Below, one piece after another: positions 1-8,118 of a stretch of DNA of 27,012 bases; position 1 is the first letter of the stretch; every line of letters begins with the position of its first letter. Source of the DNA: an uncultured Bacteroidales bacterium (lineage in GTDB: Bacteria; Bacteroidota; Bacteroidia; Bacteroidales; Muribaculaceae); NCBI GenBank assembly GCA_900542185.1, contig UQMZ01000047.1, positions 1-27,012 of the forward strand, given 5' to 3'. The notes under the pieces were generated by a model. It saw only the letters and a list, made by a program, of their open reading frames with translations. It did no database searches and was not told where the DNA came from. Made by a program: the position numbers and the translations under genes.

Positions 1-45
1 GATGAGCGCTAGTCTCGTGGGCTCGGAGATGTGTATAAGAGACAG
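1..45 (+). other. Illumina Nextera adapter and i7 index (artefact)
   Basis: Bases 12-45 equal the Nextera read-2 transposase adapter, ending in the 19-base Tn5 mosaic end (AGATGTGTATAAGAGACAG). Bases 1-3 (GAT) match the end of the P7 primer, and bases 4-11 (GAGCGCTA) sit exactly where an 8-base i7 index belongs; from memory this is index N723. This is library-construction sequence, not genome, so real sequence starts at about 46 and the left edge is a contig end. Confidence 0.97.
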
Positions 46-81
46 TCGTAATATACATCGTAATATACATCGTAACATAAT
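46..81 (+). repeat. 12-bp tandem repeat, three units
   Basis: Two perfect copies of TCGTAATATACA (46-57, 58-69) are followed by a diverged third (70-81, TCGTAACATAAT). The array abuts the adapter, so its true length is unknown; a longer array may be why assembly ended here. It lies directly upstream of the esterase gene. Confidence 0.8.
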
Positions 82-92
82 ATATTGTACCA

Positions 93-1106
93 ATGAATAT
101 AAAAAGCTCAATGTTTAGCCTGATATTAGGGGCCGGGGTGCTTTGTGCAGCTCCGGGCATATCCTCCTGTGCGAGTAACGCGACCAAAACGGCAAAGACA
201 GAACAACAAAGCTTAAAGCCGCAGGATAAAAAAGGCCGAGTCGGAGGGCCTCAGTTAGGCACTCCAGGCGGTGGGCCTGTCATTGACAAGACAGGCGATG
301 CCGTATTACAGGCGATGATACAAACTGAGGTGCCTGAGTTCAGGCAACATACTTACAATGATGCAGTAACCGGCAAGAGTCTTCACTACAATCTTTTCAT
401 CCCGCGGAATGTCGATGAAAAGAAAAGCTATCCGCTCGTTCTGTTCATGGCTGATGCCAGTACTCCGGGAACAGATGTTACCCGTCCCCTGACTCAAGGG
501 TATGGAGCCTTGGTATGGGCAACTAAAGAATGGCAGGCAGAACATCCGTGTTATATTCTTGTGCCTCAGTATTCCGGGGTGGCCGTCAACGATGCGTACG
601 AGCATACCGATGAAGTCGATATGGTGATGCGTCTTGTAGAAAAGATTGCTAAAGAAAAGAACATTGACCGGAACCGTCTTTATACTACAGGGCAGTCAAT
701 GGGCGGAATGATCTCAATGTATTATAATGTGACCTATCCTGATGTGTTTGCCGCCTCTATTTTTGTGGATTGCCATTGGGATAGTGCGACATTCCCTGAG
801 CTTGTGAAGCATAAGTTCACATTGATAACGGCGGGAAAGGCGGGGACTTTCGATACATTGGAAGCAGCTGCGAAAGAAGCCGGTATCAAATATGAATATG
901 AGGAATGGAGTGCCGGATTACCTCAGCAGGAACAAGACCGGCTGGCATCGGAAGAACTTGCAAAAGGCGCTCCTGTCAATATAATCAACTTTGCGTCTAA
1001 AACGGTATTGCCGCCCGATGGCAAAGGAAGCGAGCACATGTATTCATTCGATTATGCCTACCGGCTCACGCCCGTCAGGGAATGGATGTTCCGTCAGTCT
1101 CGATAA
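93..1106 (+). CDS. Lipoprotein alpha/beta-hydrolase (esterase, PHB-depolymerase/prolyl-oligopeptidase type)
   Basis: The 337-residue protein starts with a lipoprotein signal peptide; the lipobox is I23-S24-S25-C26. After C26 comes SNATK, without an acidic run, so a periplasm-facing position is more likely than surface export. A Gly/Pro-rich linker (about 48-63) leads to an alpha/beta-hydrolase fold. The nucleophile elbow is G200-Q-S202-M-G204 and H315 near the C-terminus is a plausible catalytic His. The layout resembles secreted esterases of the feruloyl/acetyl-xylan type, but the substrate cannot be read from sequence. It converges on the RND pump gene, with a hairpin between them. No promoter is visible because upstream DNA is cut off by adapter. 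The class is confident; the substrate is unknown. Confidence 0.85.
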   Translation: MNIKSSMFSLILGAGVLCAAPGISSCASNATKTAKTEQQSLKPQDKKGRVGGPQLGTPGGGPVIDKTGDAVLQAMIQTEVPEFRQHTYNDAVTGKSLHYNLFIPRNVDEKKSYPLVLFMADASTPGTDVTRPLTQGYGALVWATKEWQAEHPCYILVPQYSGVAVNDAYEHTDEVDMVMRLVEKIAKEKNIDRNRLYTTGQSMGGMISMYYNVTYPDVFAASIFVDCHWDSATFPELVKHKFTLITAGKAGTFDTLEAAAKEAGIKYEYEEWSAGLPQQEQDRLASEELAKGAPVNIINFASKTVLPPDGKGSEHMYSFDYAYRLTPVREWMFRQSR

Positions 1107-1139
1107 CGGTATAGAGATTATACCGGATGTAAACTATAT

Positions 1140-1170
1140 GGGCAAGATTGCTTGGAGTGCAGTCTTGCCC
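1140..1170. terminator. Hairpin between convergent genes, candidate bidirectional terminator
   Basis: GGGCAAGA (1140-1147) pairs perfectly with TCTTGCCC (1163-1170). One G-U pair extends the stem to 12 bp around a 7-base loop. It lies between the esterase stop and the end of the convergent RND gene. Neither side has a strong T tract, so terminator function is inferred from position. Confidence 0.55.
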
Positions 1171-1185
1171 TGTTCTGATAATATA

Positions 1186-4100
1186 TTACACATATCTCTT
1201 TTTGTGTCCGGGCAGTATCTTCTCATGCAGATACCGCAGGGGTACAAACAGTACGGGTACGACAAATAATAATGCCAGCGTACCGAACAGGAGGCCTCCG
1301 ACAGTTCCGACGCCTACCGATATATTGCCATTGGCGCCTACGCCGGAAGCGAACATGAGTGGCAGCATACCGCATACCATGGTCGCTGAGGTCATGACAA
1401 TGGGACGGAAACGTGCTTTTGCAGCTGATATTGCCGATGCGACGAGCCCCATGCCTTCCTTGCGCCGTGCAGTGGCATATTCAGTCAATAGAATGGCTGT
1501 TTTGGCCAGCAAACCTATAAGCATTATCAATCCGATCTGCATATAGATGTTGTTTTCAAGTCCCCACCAACGGGCAAACAGAAAACTTCCGGCAAGTCCG
1601 AACGGCACTGCGGCTATCACCGCGAACGGTATGGTAAGGCTCTCATACAAGGCGCAAAGTATAAGGTATATGAATGCAAGACAGATGCTGAAAACCAATA
1701 CTGTCGTATTGCCTGAGGATGATTCCTCGCGCGACATTCCGCCGAACTCATATCCGAACCCTTCTGGAAGGTATTTAGAGGCTGTTTCCTTTATCGCTGC
1801 AATAGCCTCGCCTGAGCTGTATCCCTCGCCTTGTTCTCCGAACACGGATATCGCCGGAAACAGATTGAACCTTGAAAGGCTCTCTGAACCATATACTCGC
1901 GTAAGTCTGATGAAATTGTATATCGGGGCCATTTCTCCGGTCGAAGTCCTTACAAAAATATGTTTCAGCGCCTCTGTGTCAAGCCTTGCATCCGGTGAGG
2001 CCTGCACCATGACGCGATACAGCTTCGTGAATCGGTTGAGGTTCGATGAATAACTTCCTCCGACATATCCGGAAAGTGTTGACAATACATCAGACGGTGA
2101 GACATTTGACCTGAGACATCGCACGGCATCCACTTCTACCATATACTGAGGATATTTCGTATCGAATGTGGTATATGCCCGCGATATTTCCGGTCGTGAA
2201 TTCAACGAATCAAGAAATGACCGTGTCACTCTCAGCAATTCATCAGTCGTAACACCCTTACGGTCCTGCACATACAATTCAAAACCACTGCCGGTTCCAT
2301 AACCGGAGATCATAGGCGATTGAGACGCACGTATCTGGGCTGCCGGAATAAGGGAAGTCCTCTTGTAAATCTCCTTGATGATTGAATTGATATCATGTCC
2401 GTCTCCTGTGCGCTCGCTCCAGTCCTTGAGCCTTATATTGAATGAACCGGCCGACGATGATTGGTCATGCCGTGCGTTTTTTCCCGAGACTCTTGAATAG
2501 ATGCTTATTTCCGGGATATCCTTGATCGCATTCTCGACTTTATCCATTATCGCGTCTGTCTCGGCAAGACTCGAGCCGGGAGCTACCTGCACGTTCAGGC
2601 TGATTGTTCCCATATCCTCCTGAGGGACAAGACCGGTCTTGGTGGTGGACATAAGCCACCATAAGCCGCCGATTGACAGGGCCAGCAATACAACCACTAT
2701 CCACCTGCGTTTGAACAAGAACATAATGCCGGTACGATATTGATTCACTACAGCATTGAGTGACGCGTCAAAAGCATAGTGAAAGCGTTTCAGATAGTTC
2801 GTTTGAGTGGTGTCTGATTTACAGTGACGCATAAGCAATGCGCTCAGTGCCGGGCATAATGTCATGGCGTTAATGAGGGAAATGCCGACTGCAACCGCCA
2901 TTGTCAGTCCGAATTGCGTATAAAAAGTTCCGGCTGTTCCCCCCATGAAGCATACCGGAATAAAAACAGCCATAAAAACTATGGTCGTAGTTATCAGAGC
3001 CGCCGACAATCCCCCCATTGCCGACACTGTCGCTTTATATGGATCTTTTTCTCCCGCTTCAAATTTTGCCTGCACCGCTTCCACCACCACGACTGAGTCA
3101 TCGACTACTGTTCCGATCACAAGCACTATGGCAAACAGAGTCAGCATATTCAAGGTAAAGCCCACGGCATATAGAAAGGCAAACGTGCCCACAAGCGACA
3201 CGATAATGGAAACCGAAGGAATCAATGTCGCCCGCCAGTCGTGTAAAAACAGATATACAATCAGAATCACAAGCAGGAGGGCTATCACAAGTGTTTCGAT
3301 AACCTTGTTTATCGAGGCGTCAAGAAAATCCTTTGTGCTTTGAATGTCTGTCAGAATCATGCCGGAAGGCAGATTCAGACGTATCTCATCCAGCGTCCTG
3401 TCGATTTCCATGATTACCTCATTGGCGTTTGAACCGGCGGTCTGGGCTATCATGGCATTCGCACCGGGATGGCCGTTAGTCTGGCTCAGCATGGCGTAAT
3501 TCACCGCTCCGAGTTCAACTGTAGCAATATCCTTAAGCCGCAGGACACTTCCATCGGGCAATGCGCGGACAACGAGATTTTCATATTCCTCCACGTTTTC
3601 ATATCGGCCACGGTATTTGAGAACATATTGGAAAGTCGTGTTCGACTCTGCGCCAAGGGTGCCGGTAGGGGATTCTATGTTCTGATCGGCAAGCACTTTA
3701 TTGACATCCGCCGGCACAAGTCCATATTGCGACATCCTGGACGGATCGAGCCATATACGCATGGCATATTCAGCGCTGAATATGTTGACTTCGCCCACGC
3801 CGGGTATACGCGAAATCCGAGGCTCGATGTTTATTTTCATGTAGTTGGTCAGAAATTTGGCGTCATAAGTGTCGTCGGGACTGTATAGTGTAATGGACTT
3901 CAGTGTGCTGTTCTGGCGTTTTCTGACAGTGACGCCGCTTTTGGTCACTTCAGCAGGGAGCAACCCCTGGGCCGAAGCCACCCGGTTCTGGACATTGACG
4001 ACAGCCATATCCGCATCCGTGCCTTGTCTGAAATATATTGTTATCGACGCGGTTCCCGTATTCGTGGCTGTGGAAGTCATATACATCATGTCTTCCACAC

Positions 4101-4314
4101 CGTTCAGGGATTCTTCCAGTGGAACAATCACGCTCTTTAAGACCGTTTCCGCATTGGCTCCGGTATATGTGGCTGAAACTCTGACCGTCGGAGGCGCTAT
4201 GTTTGGAAATTGTTCGATCGGCAACTGCATCAGCCCCAATATGCCGAGAATGACTATAAGCACAGAAATAACTCCCGCCAATATAGGACGGTCGATAAAT
4301 GTTTTTACTGTCAT
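1186..4314 (-). CDS. RND multidrug efflux pump, HAE1 (AcrB/MexB-like) family
   Basis: At 1042 residues this is the full size for the family: an inner-membrane proton-driven drug exporter. TM1 is at about 11-30, a periplasmic porter domain follows, and TM2-TM6 begin near 340. The proton-relay residues are present: the Asp pair D405-D406 in TM4 (GTVVDDSVVV) and K938 in TM10 (LIGLLAKTAIL). The second half repeats the layout and the C-terminus is basic (HKKRYV). These genes normally sit with a periplasmic adaptor and a TolC-like channel; neither is present, since the neighbours are a convergent esterase and a divergent kinase. It must borrow partners encoded elsewhere. A TAACTTTG element upstream on this strand supports its own promoter. 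Regulation by the divergent two-component system is plausible but inferred. Confidence 0.95.
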   Translation of the reverse strand: MTVKTFIDRPILAGVISVLIVILGILGLMQLPIEQFPNIAPPTVRVSATYTGANAETVLKSVIVPLEESLNGVEDMMYMTSTATNTGTASITIYFRQGTDADMAVVNVQNRVASAQGLLPAEVTKSGVTVRKRQNSTLKSITLYSPDDTYDAKFLTNYMKINIEPRISRIPGVGEVNIFSAEYAMRIWLDPSRMSQYGLVPADVNKVLADQNIESPTGTLGAESNTTFQYVLKYRGRYENVEEYENLVVRALPDGSVLRLKDIATVELGAVNYAMLSQTNGHPGANAMIAQTAGSNANEVIMEIDRTLDEIRLNLPSGMILTDIQSTKDFLDASINKVIETLVIALLLVILIVYLFLHDWRATLIPSVSIIVSLVGTFAFLYAVGFTLNMLTLFAIVLVIGTVVDDSVVVVEAVQAKFEAGEKDPYKATVSAMGGLSAALITTTIVFMAVFIPVCFMGGTAGTFYTQFGLTMAVAVGISLINAMTLCPALSALLMRHCKSDTTQTNYLKRFHYAFDASLNAVVNQYRTGIMFLFKRRWIVVVLLALSIGGLWWLMSTTKTGLVPQEDMGTISLNVQVAPGSSLAETDAIMDKVENAIKDIPEISIYSRVSGKNARHDQSSSAGSFNIRLKDWSERTGDGHDINSIIKEIYKRTSLIPAAQIRASQSPMISGYGTGSGFELYVQDRKGVTTDELLRVTRSFLDSLNSRPEISRAYTTFDTKYPQYMVEVDAVRCLRSNVSPSDVLSTLSGYVGGSYSSNLNRFTKLYRVMVQASPDARLDTEALKHIFVRTSTGEMAPIYNFIRLTRVYGSESLSRFNLFPAISVFGEQGEGYSSGEAIAAIKETASKYLPEGFGYEFGGMSREESSSGNTTVLVFSICLAFIYLILCALYESLTIPFAVIAAVPFGLAGSFLFARWWGLENNIYMQIGLIMLIGLLAKTAILLTEYATARRKEGMGLVASAISAAKARFRPIVMTSATMVCGMLPLMFASGVGANGNISVGVGTVGGLLFGTLALLFVVPVLFVPLRYLHEKILPGHKKRYV

Positions 4315-4329
4315 GATTCAAATTTTCAG

Positions 4330-4337
4330 CAAAGTTA
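4330..4337 (-). promoter_or_regulatory. Bacteroidota -7 promoter element for the RND gene
   Basis: The minus strand reads TAACTTTG here, matching the TAnnTTTG consensus, 15 bases before the RND start codon. No clear TTTG lies at the -33 position. Confidence 0.6.
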
Positions 4338-4445
4338 AGATATAAACTCTTGTGTTGTCATATCAATCTGAGCAGTAAATGACTAACGGCAGCTAAGTGA
4401 TGGCGGACGACTGATGGCGCGCTGGTAAAACAGCCGGAAAATAGC

Positions 4446-4453
4446 TATCTTTG
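4446..4453 (+). promoter_or_regulatory. Bacteroidota -7 promoter element for the kinase operon
   Basis: TATCTTTG matches TAnnTTTG, so transcription should begin near 4459. This rules out the in-frame TTG at 4451 as the kinase start and favours ATG 4472 or 4475. A -33 TTTG is not evident. Confidence 0.65.
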
Positions 4454-4471
4454 CACCGGAATATATTGACA

Positions 4472-5488
4472 ATGATGAAAAATATAGCTCTATATATAGA
4501 CCTCGCCTTCTGTCTCGTCGTCCTGCCCGTGATGATGATGATTTTCCCGATTGAGCGATGGTTCCACAATTTTCCATGGTATATCATATCTGTCGGAATA
4601 TGGCTATATTGCCTTTACGGACTGAACCGGTGCATCACTGTGCCGTTTCTTTTCAAAGGGAAAAATAAATCGATGTCCGGGGTGTTGCTGATTATAATTT
4701 CCATCATGGTTACATACGGATTCTCCTGCATCACCTTATATACTCCCAAACCTAATATCCATGATGCGGGCATAGAAAGGTTATTCCCATATATCAGGCA
4801 ATATCAGCAGGCGATATGGTCGCTTTTCATGATTGTGGAAGCGTTCAGTTTTGCGGTAGGACTTCTTACCCAGACCAACATACAGCGTTCGCGCCGCCGG
4901 GCTGTCGAAGCGGAAAGGGACAAAGCGGAAATCGAACTCTATAAGGCGCAGATAAAGCCTCATTTCATGTTCAATACGTTGAACTCCCTATACGGCTTGT
5001 TTCTGACAAACAATGAGAACGCTCTTGCCTCGCTGGAGAAATTCATCCTGATGATGAGATACATACACACATCGTCTATGCGAGACCTTGTTCCATTGTC
5101 GGACGAAGTCGACTATATCCATCAATATGTCGGTTTGCAGAAACTCCGTCTGAATGAGATGACCACAGTAGAACTCGAGATGGATATTGAGAACGATTCC
5201 CTGATGGTGCCTCCGATGTTGCTTGTGACATTTGTTGAAAACTGTTTTAAGCACGGTGTCTCCCTCGTCGAGAAAAGCCGGATTAAAATATCGCTGAAAG
5301 AGAATGGGAGTAAAATGGAATTCCTGACGAGCAACCGTATATTCCCCGTCAAGCGGATCGGCGAACACATGGGAATCGAGAACTGCCGTAAACGGCTTAA
5401 TCTGCTGTATCGGGGTAAGCACGACCTGAATGTCATAAAGGATGATAATTTCTTCACGGTAAAACTCAGTATTGATTTAAGGATATGA
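4472..5488 (+). CDS. LytS-type sensor histidine kinase
   Basis: This is the membrane sensor kinase for the LytTR regulator encoded next. The N-terminal ~135 residues form about four transmembrane helices with short loops and no large periplasmic domain, as in many Bacteroidota LytS-like kinases. A short coiled segment (RRRAVEAERDKAEIELYKAQ) leads to the His_kinase box KPHFMFNTLNS with phospho-acceptor H164. The N box (PPMLLVTFVENCFKHG) and G box (HMGIENCRKRLNLLY) of the ATPase domain follow. I chose ATG 4472 (338 residues) because the -7 element overlaps the upstream TTG; ATG 4475 is equally possible. The stop overlaps the regulator start (ATGA), implying translational coupling. Stimulus unknown. 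Confidence 0.92.
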   Translation: MMKNIALYIDLAFCLVVLPVMMMIFPIERWFHNFPWYIISVGIWLYCLYGLNRCITVPFLFKGKNKSMSGVLLIIISIMVTYGFSCITLYTPKPNIHDAGIERLFPYIRQYQQAIWSLFMIVEAFSFAVGLLTQTNIQRSRRRAVEAERDKAEIELYKAQIKPHFMFNTLNSLYGLFLTNNENALASLEKFILMMRYIHTSSMRDLVPLSDEVDYIHQYVGLQKLRLNEMTTVELEMDIENDSLMVPPMLLVTFVENCFKHGVSLVEKSRIKISLKENGSKMEFLTSNRIFPVKRIGEHMGIENCRKRLNLLYRGKHDLNVIKDDNFFTVKLSIDLRI

Positions 5489-6216
5489 TAAAGTGTATAG
5501 CAATAGATGACGAACCGATTGCACTGAGTATAATTCAGGAATATTGCAAAAGATACGGAGATGTGGAATTGGAAACATTCACTTCTCCGATAGCAGGAAT
5601 GGAACGCATCCACTCCTTGCATCCTGACATAGTGTTCCTTGACATAGAGATGAACTCTCATAACGGAATGGCTCTTGCACGGGAATTACCGGCAGGTACC
5701 TGTCTTATCTTTACAACAGCTTATTCACAGTATGCCTTGGAAGGCTTCAATGTCGATGCTGTTGATTTCCTACATAAACCGATTTTCTATCCACGGTTTG
5801 AAAGGGCTATGGAGAAAGCTGTAAGATGGCTCGGCAAAGATGCTTCCAAGCCACAACGTGACATAATAACTCTGAAAGTGGAGTATAAAAATGTTATCGT
5901 CGATATTGATGATATAACATTTATAGAAGCGATGGATAATTATGTGAAGGTGTTCCGGCGCGGTTTGCAGACGGTTCTGTCGCAAATAACCATGAAGGAA
6001 ATGGAGTCGATATTGCCGGCCGACAAGTTTATGCGAGTACACAGATCATTCATCGTATCTCTCAATGCAATAGACAAGTTCTCAAACAGGAAAATTTATG
6101 TACGTAATTCCGACAGAACTATTCCTGTCGGCCGGAAATATATTGAATCATTCAATAACCTGTATGATATCTTCAAATTAAATAAAACCAAAACCTGTAT
6201 GATATCTTCAAATTAA
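5485..6216 (+). CDS. LytTR-family response regulator
   Basis: The 243-residue protein has an N-terminal receiver domain (about 1-115) with acidic pocket D8-D9, phospho-acceptor D53 (IVFLDIEM), T77 and K98 (FLHKP). A LytTR DNA-binding domain follows (about 130-230; motifs ITFIEAMDNYVKVF, FMRVHRSFIVSL and VGRKYIESF). It acts in the cytoplasm as partner of the upstream kinase, overlapping it by 4 bases. A 35-bp tandem duplication at the 3' end has replaced the original C-terminus with an out-of-frame tail (KTCMISSN). Without the duplication, its TGA would overlap the ATG of the PepSY-like gene. The tail lies outside the LytTR fold, so the protein is probably functional. Confidence 0.93.
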   Translation: MIKCIAIDDEPIALSIIQEYCKRYGDVELETFTSPIAGMERIHSLHPDIVFLDIEMNSHNGMALARELPAGTCLIFTTAYSQYALEGFNVDAVDFLHKPIFYPRFERAMEKAVRWLGKDASKPQRDIITLKVEYKNVIVDIDDITFIEAMDNYVKVFRRGLQTVLSQITMKEMESILPADKFMRVHRSFIVSLNAIDKFSNRKIYVRNSDRTIPVGRKYIESFNNLYDIFKLNKTKTCMISSN

Positions 6217-6226
6217 ATAAAACCAA
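6157..6226 (+). repeat. Perfect 35-bp tandem duplication at the regulator 3' end
   Basis: 6157-6191 and 6192-6226 are identical, each beginning AACCTGTATGATATC. Since 35 is not a multiple of 3, the second copy is read in another frame and ends at TAA 6214-6216. Removing one copy restores a 238-residue regulator whose TGA overlaps the next ATG. Confidence 0.95.
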
Positions 6227-6232
6227 TAAGAC

Positions 6233-6694
6233 ATGAAAAGAATCCTCAGTTTGTTGCTGCTGTCCATCGTAGCATCAGTGACGGCCATGATGTACGCCGG
6301 CACTCCAATCACGCAATCCGATCTGCCTAAGACGGCAAAGACATTCCTGGCTAAGAATTTTCCCGGCGATGAAATAAGAAAAGCCGAGAAAGAGCAAGGC
6401 CGGCGAGGCATGGAATACGAGGTCGAGCTAAATAGCGGCGCAGAAATAGATTTCCGTGAGAACGGCGACTGGAAGGAAATTAAGGCCGCTCGTGGCAATT
6501 CCGTTCCTGACGCACTCGTCCCCGCTGCTATATCCAACTATGTTGCCGCCAACTATCGCGGGCAAAAGATAGTAGAGATATCACGCAAACGTGGCGGCTA
6601 CGAGATTGAACTGTCAAACGACATCGAACTCAAACTCACCGAAGACGCTAAGCCTATGCCGCCCCGTCAAGGTGTCCGTCGCGGCAATCATTGA
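6233..6694 (+). CDS. PepSY-like secreted protein (PF11396 type)
   Basis: The 153-residue protein has a signal peptide of about 22 residues without a lipobox Cys, so it should be periplasmic or exported. Two repeats of the PepSY-like (BLIP-like) fold follow. The first, about 28-85, carries AKTFLAKNFPGDEI then EYEVELNSGAEIDFRENGDWKEI. The second, about 92-140, carries ISNYVAANYRGQKIVEI then GYEIELSNDIELKLTEDA. Such proteins are frequent beside Bacteroidota two-component systems; the molecular role is unsettled, and inhibitor or binding functions have been suggested from fold. It follows the LytTR gene by 16 bases and is probably co-transcribed. Coupling to the regulator was apparently closer before the 35-bp duplication. 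Confidence 0.82.
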   Translation: MKRILSLLLLSIVASVTAMMYAGTPITQSDLPKTAKTFLAKNFPGDEIRKAEKEQGRRGMEYEVELNSGAEIDFRENGDWKEIKAARGNSVPDALVPAAISNYVAANYRGQKIVEISRKRGGYEIELSNDIELKLTEDAKPMPPRQGVRRGNH

Positions 6695-6762
6695 TTGGCA
6701 ATACCGGAGCCGTCATTGAGAATGTGAATTATATGCTTTTTAATCACCATTCCTTGACATAC

Positions 6763-6812
6763 TGAATAAAAAATAGCTATTTTATTCAATACAGTGGTTT
6801 AATTGAATAAAA
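6763..6812 (+). promoter_or_regulatory. Overlapping inverted repeats upstream of the AAA_14 gene, candidate operator
   Basis: The central arm TTTTATTCAAT (6780-6790) can pair with an upstream arm (GAATAAAA from 6764, around AATAGCTATT) or perfectly, over 11 bp, with ATTGAATAAAA (6802-6812). The two pairings exclude each other. The downstream arm lies 5 bp before the -7 box, where a bound repressor could block polymerase. Confidence 0.55.
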
Positions 6813-6817
6813 ACCGC

Positions 6818-6825
6818 TATATTTG
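6818..6825 (+). promoter_or_regulatory. Bacteroidota -7 promoter element for the AAA_14 gene
   Basis: TATATTTG matches TAnnTTTG. Transcription should begin around 6831, so translation starts at ATG 6845 and not at the upstream TTG 6803. Confidence 0.7.
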
Positions 6826-6844
6826 CAGTCTAAAACGGACTGTA

Positions 6845-8083
6845 ATGAAAACAACGATATTGAATCAGCGGGCGGAACGCGACGAATTGTTGTCGCGCCC
6901 TTATCAGCAACGGCGTACTAAGTATGACGCTGACGAACTTTTACAGAACCCGCTTATCAAGCTTATAACCGGCCCTCGCCGCGTAGGTAAATCTGTTTTT
7001 GCCCTGCTGATGTTGCAAGGCAAGAATTTTGCCTACCTCAACTTTGATGATAACCAGTTACTTGAAAAATGGGACGAGGATCTGGCAATGTCGGCTCTTG
7101 ATGATGTCTACCCCGATTACGATTTCATGCTGCTTGATGAAATTCAGAATCTTCCTGATTGGGATTTGTGGGTAAGCAAACTCTACCGTCGCGGAAAGAA
7201 TCTGATAATAACCGGTAGTAATGCAAAAATGTTGAGCAGTGAAATGGCGACTGTTCTGACGGGACGTTATCTCCAGATTGAGATGTTGCCTTTCAGCCTT
7301 GACGAAACCATGAGTTGGAAAAACATAAGCACCGACCGGGAGGAACAGGCGGCACAGGCAATAATGCTGGCTGATGACTATATGCGAAACGGCGGATATC
7401 CTGAAACAATCCCTTCCCGTAGCATAACCAAGAGCTATCTTTCCACATTGTTTGATTCAATCCTGCTGAAAGATGTCGCACAACGGCATAAAGTAAGGAA
7501 CACAAACGATCTATACAACCTTGCCACATATCTGTTGTCAAACTTCTGCAATCCGATTTCTGCTAACGAACTTGCAGGTGAACTGGGTATGTCAAGCGTG
7601 GCGACTACAAAGAAATTCTGCGACTATCTCAACGAGCCTTACCTGTTCTTCTATTTGCCTCGCTTCAACAACAAGTTGAAACTGATGAACAAGGCTCCGA
7701 AAAAGGTATATGTCGTTGACAACGGTTTTGTGCAAAGCACAGCGTTCAATCTAAGCGAAAACCTCGGCAGACTGTTGGAAAACCAAGTCTTTGTAGAACT
7801 CCTGCGCCGTGGCTATATTCCCGGACAAACGCTATTCTATTACCGCACCCGCAACGACAAAGAGATTGACTTCGTCACCCGTAAAGGTGCAAGAGTAGAG
7901 CAACTAATCCAAGTCTGCTACGATATGACGTCCGAGAGAACCCGCAAACGCGAACTCGATGCCCTTGTCGAAGCCGCCGAAGAACTCCACTGCGACAATC
8001 TACTTGTTATCACTAACTCGAAAAAAGAACATATTGAATGGACGGATACAAGTATTGCCATTATTTGTATTAACCAGTTTTGA
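6845..8083 (+). CDS. AAA_14 / DUF4143 ATPase
   Basis: This 412-residue protein belongs to the common prokaryotic AAA_14-DUF4143 ATPase family, whose cellular role is poorly defined. Walker A is G43-PRRVGK-S50, Walker B is YDFMLLDEIQN with D98-E99, and ITGSNA (122-127) fits the sensor position. The C-terminal DUF4143 part resembles PD-(D/E)XK nucleases: EIDFV supplies D342, but the usual ExK is Q356-V-C358, so nuclease activity is doubtful. I chose ATG 6845 because the promoter lies between it and the upstream TTG. The gene is solitary with an inverted-repeat promoter. Its family resembles, but is distinct from, the two AAA-ATPases at 20.5-23.7 kb. Confidence 0.88.
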   Translation: MKTTILNQRAERDELLSRPYQQRRTKYDADELLQNPLIKLITGPRRVGKSVFALLMLQGKNFAYLNFDDNQLLEKWDEDLAMSALDDVYPDYDFMLLDEIQNLPDWDLWVSKLYRRGKNLIITGSNAKMLSSEMATVLTGRYLQIEMLPFSLDETMSWKNISTDREEQAAQAIMLADDYMRNGGYPETIPSRSITKSYLSTLFDSILLKDVAQRHKVRNTNDLYNLATYLLSNFCNPISANELAGELGMSSVATTKKFCDYLNEPYLFFYLPRFNNKLKLMNKAPKKVYVVDNGFVQSTAFNLSENLGRLLENQVFVELLRRGYIPGQTLFYYRTRNDKEIDFVTRKGARVEQLIQVCYDMTSERTRKRELDALVEAAEELHCDNLLVITNSKKEHIEWTDTSIAIICINQF

Positions 8084-8118
8084 GATTTGAAATCATCTAT
8101 TTAATTGTTTAAGAATAT

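Noticed and set aside
4451..4471. TTG start of the kinase gene
   Set aside because: The TTG lies inside the TATCTTTG promoter element, so it is upstream of the transcript start.
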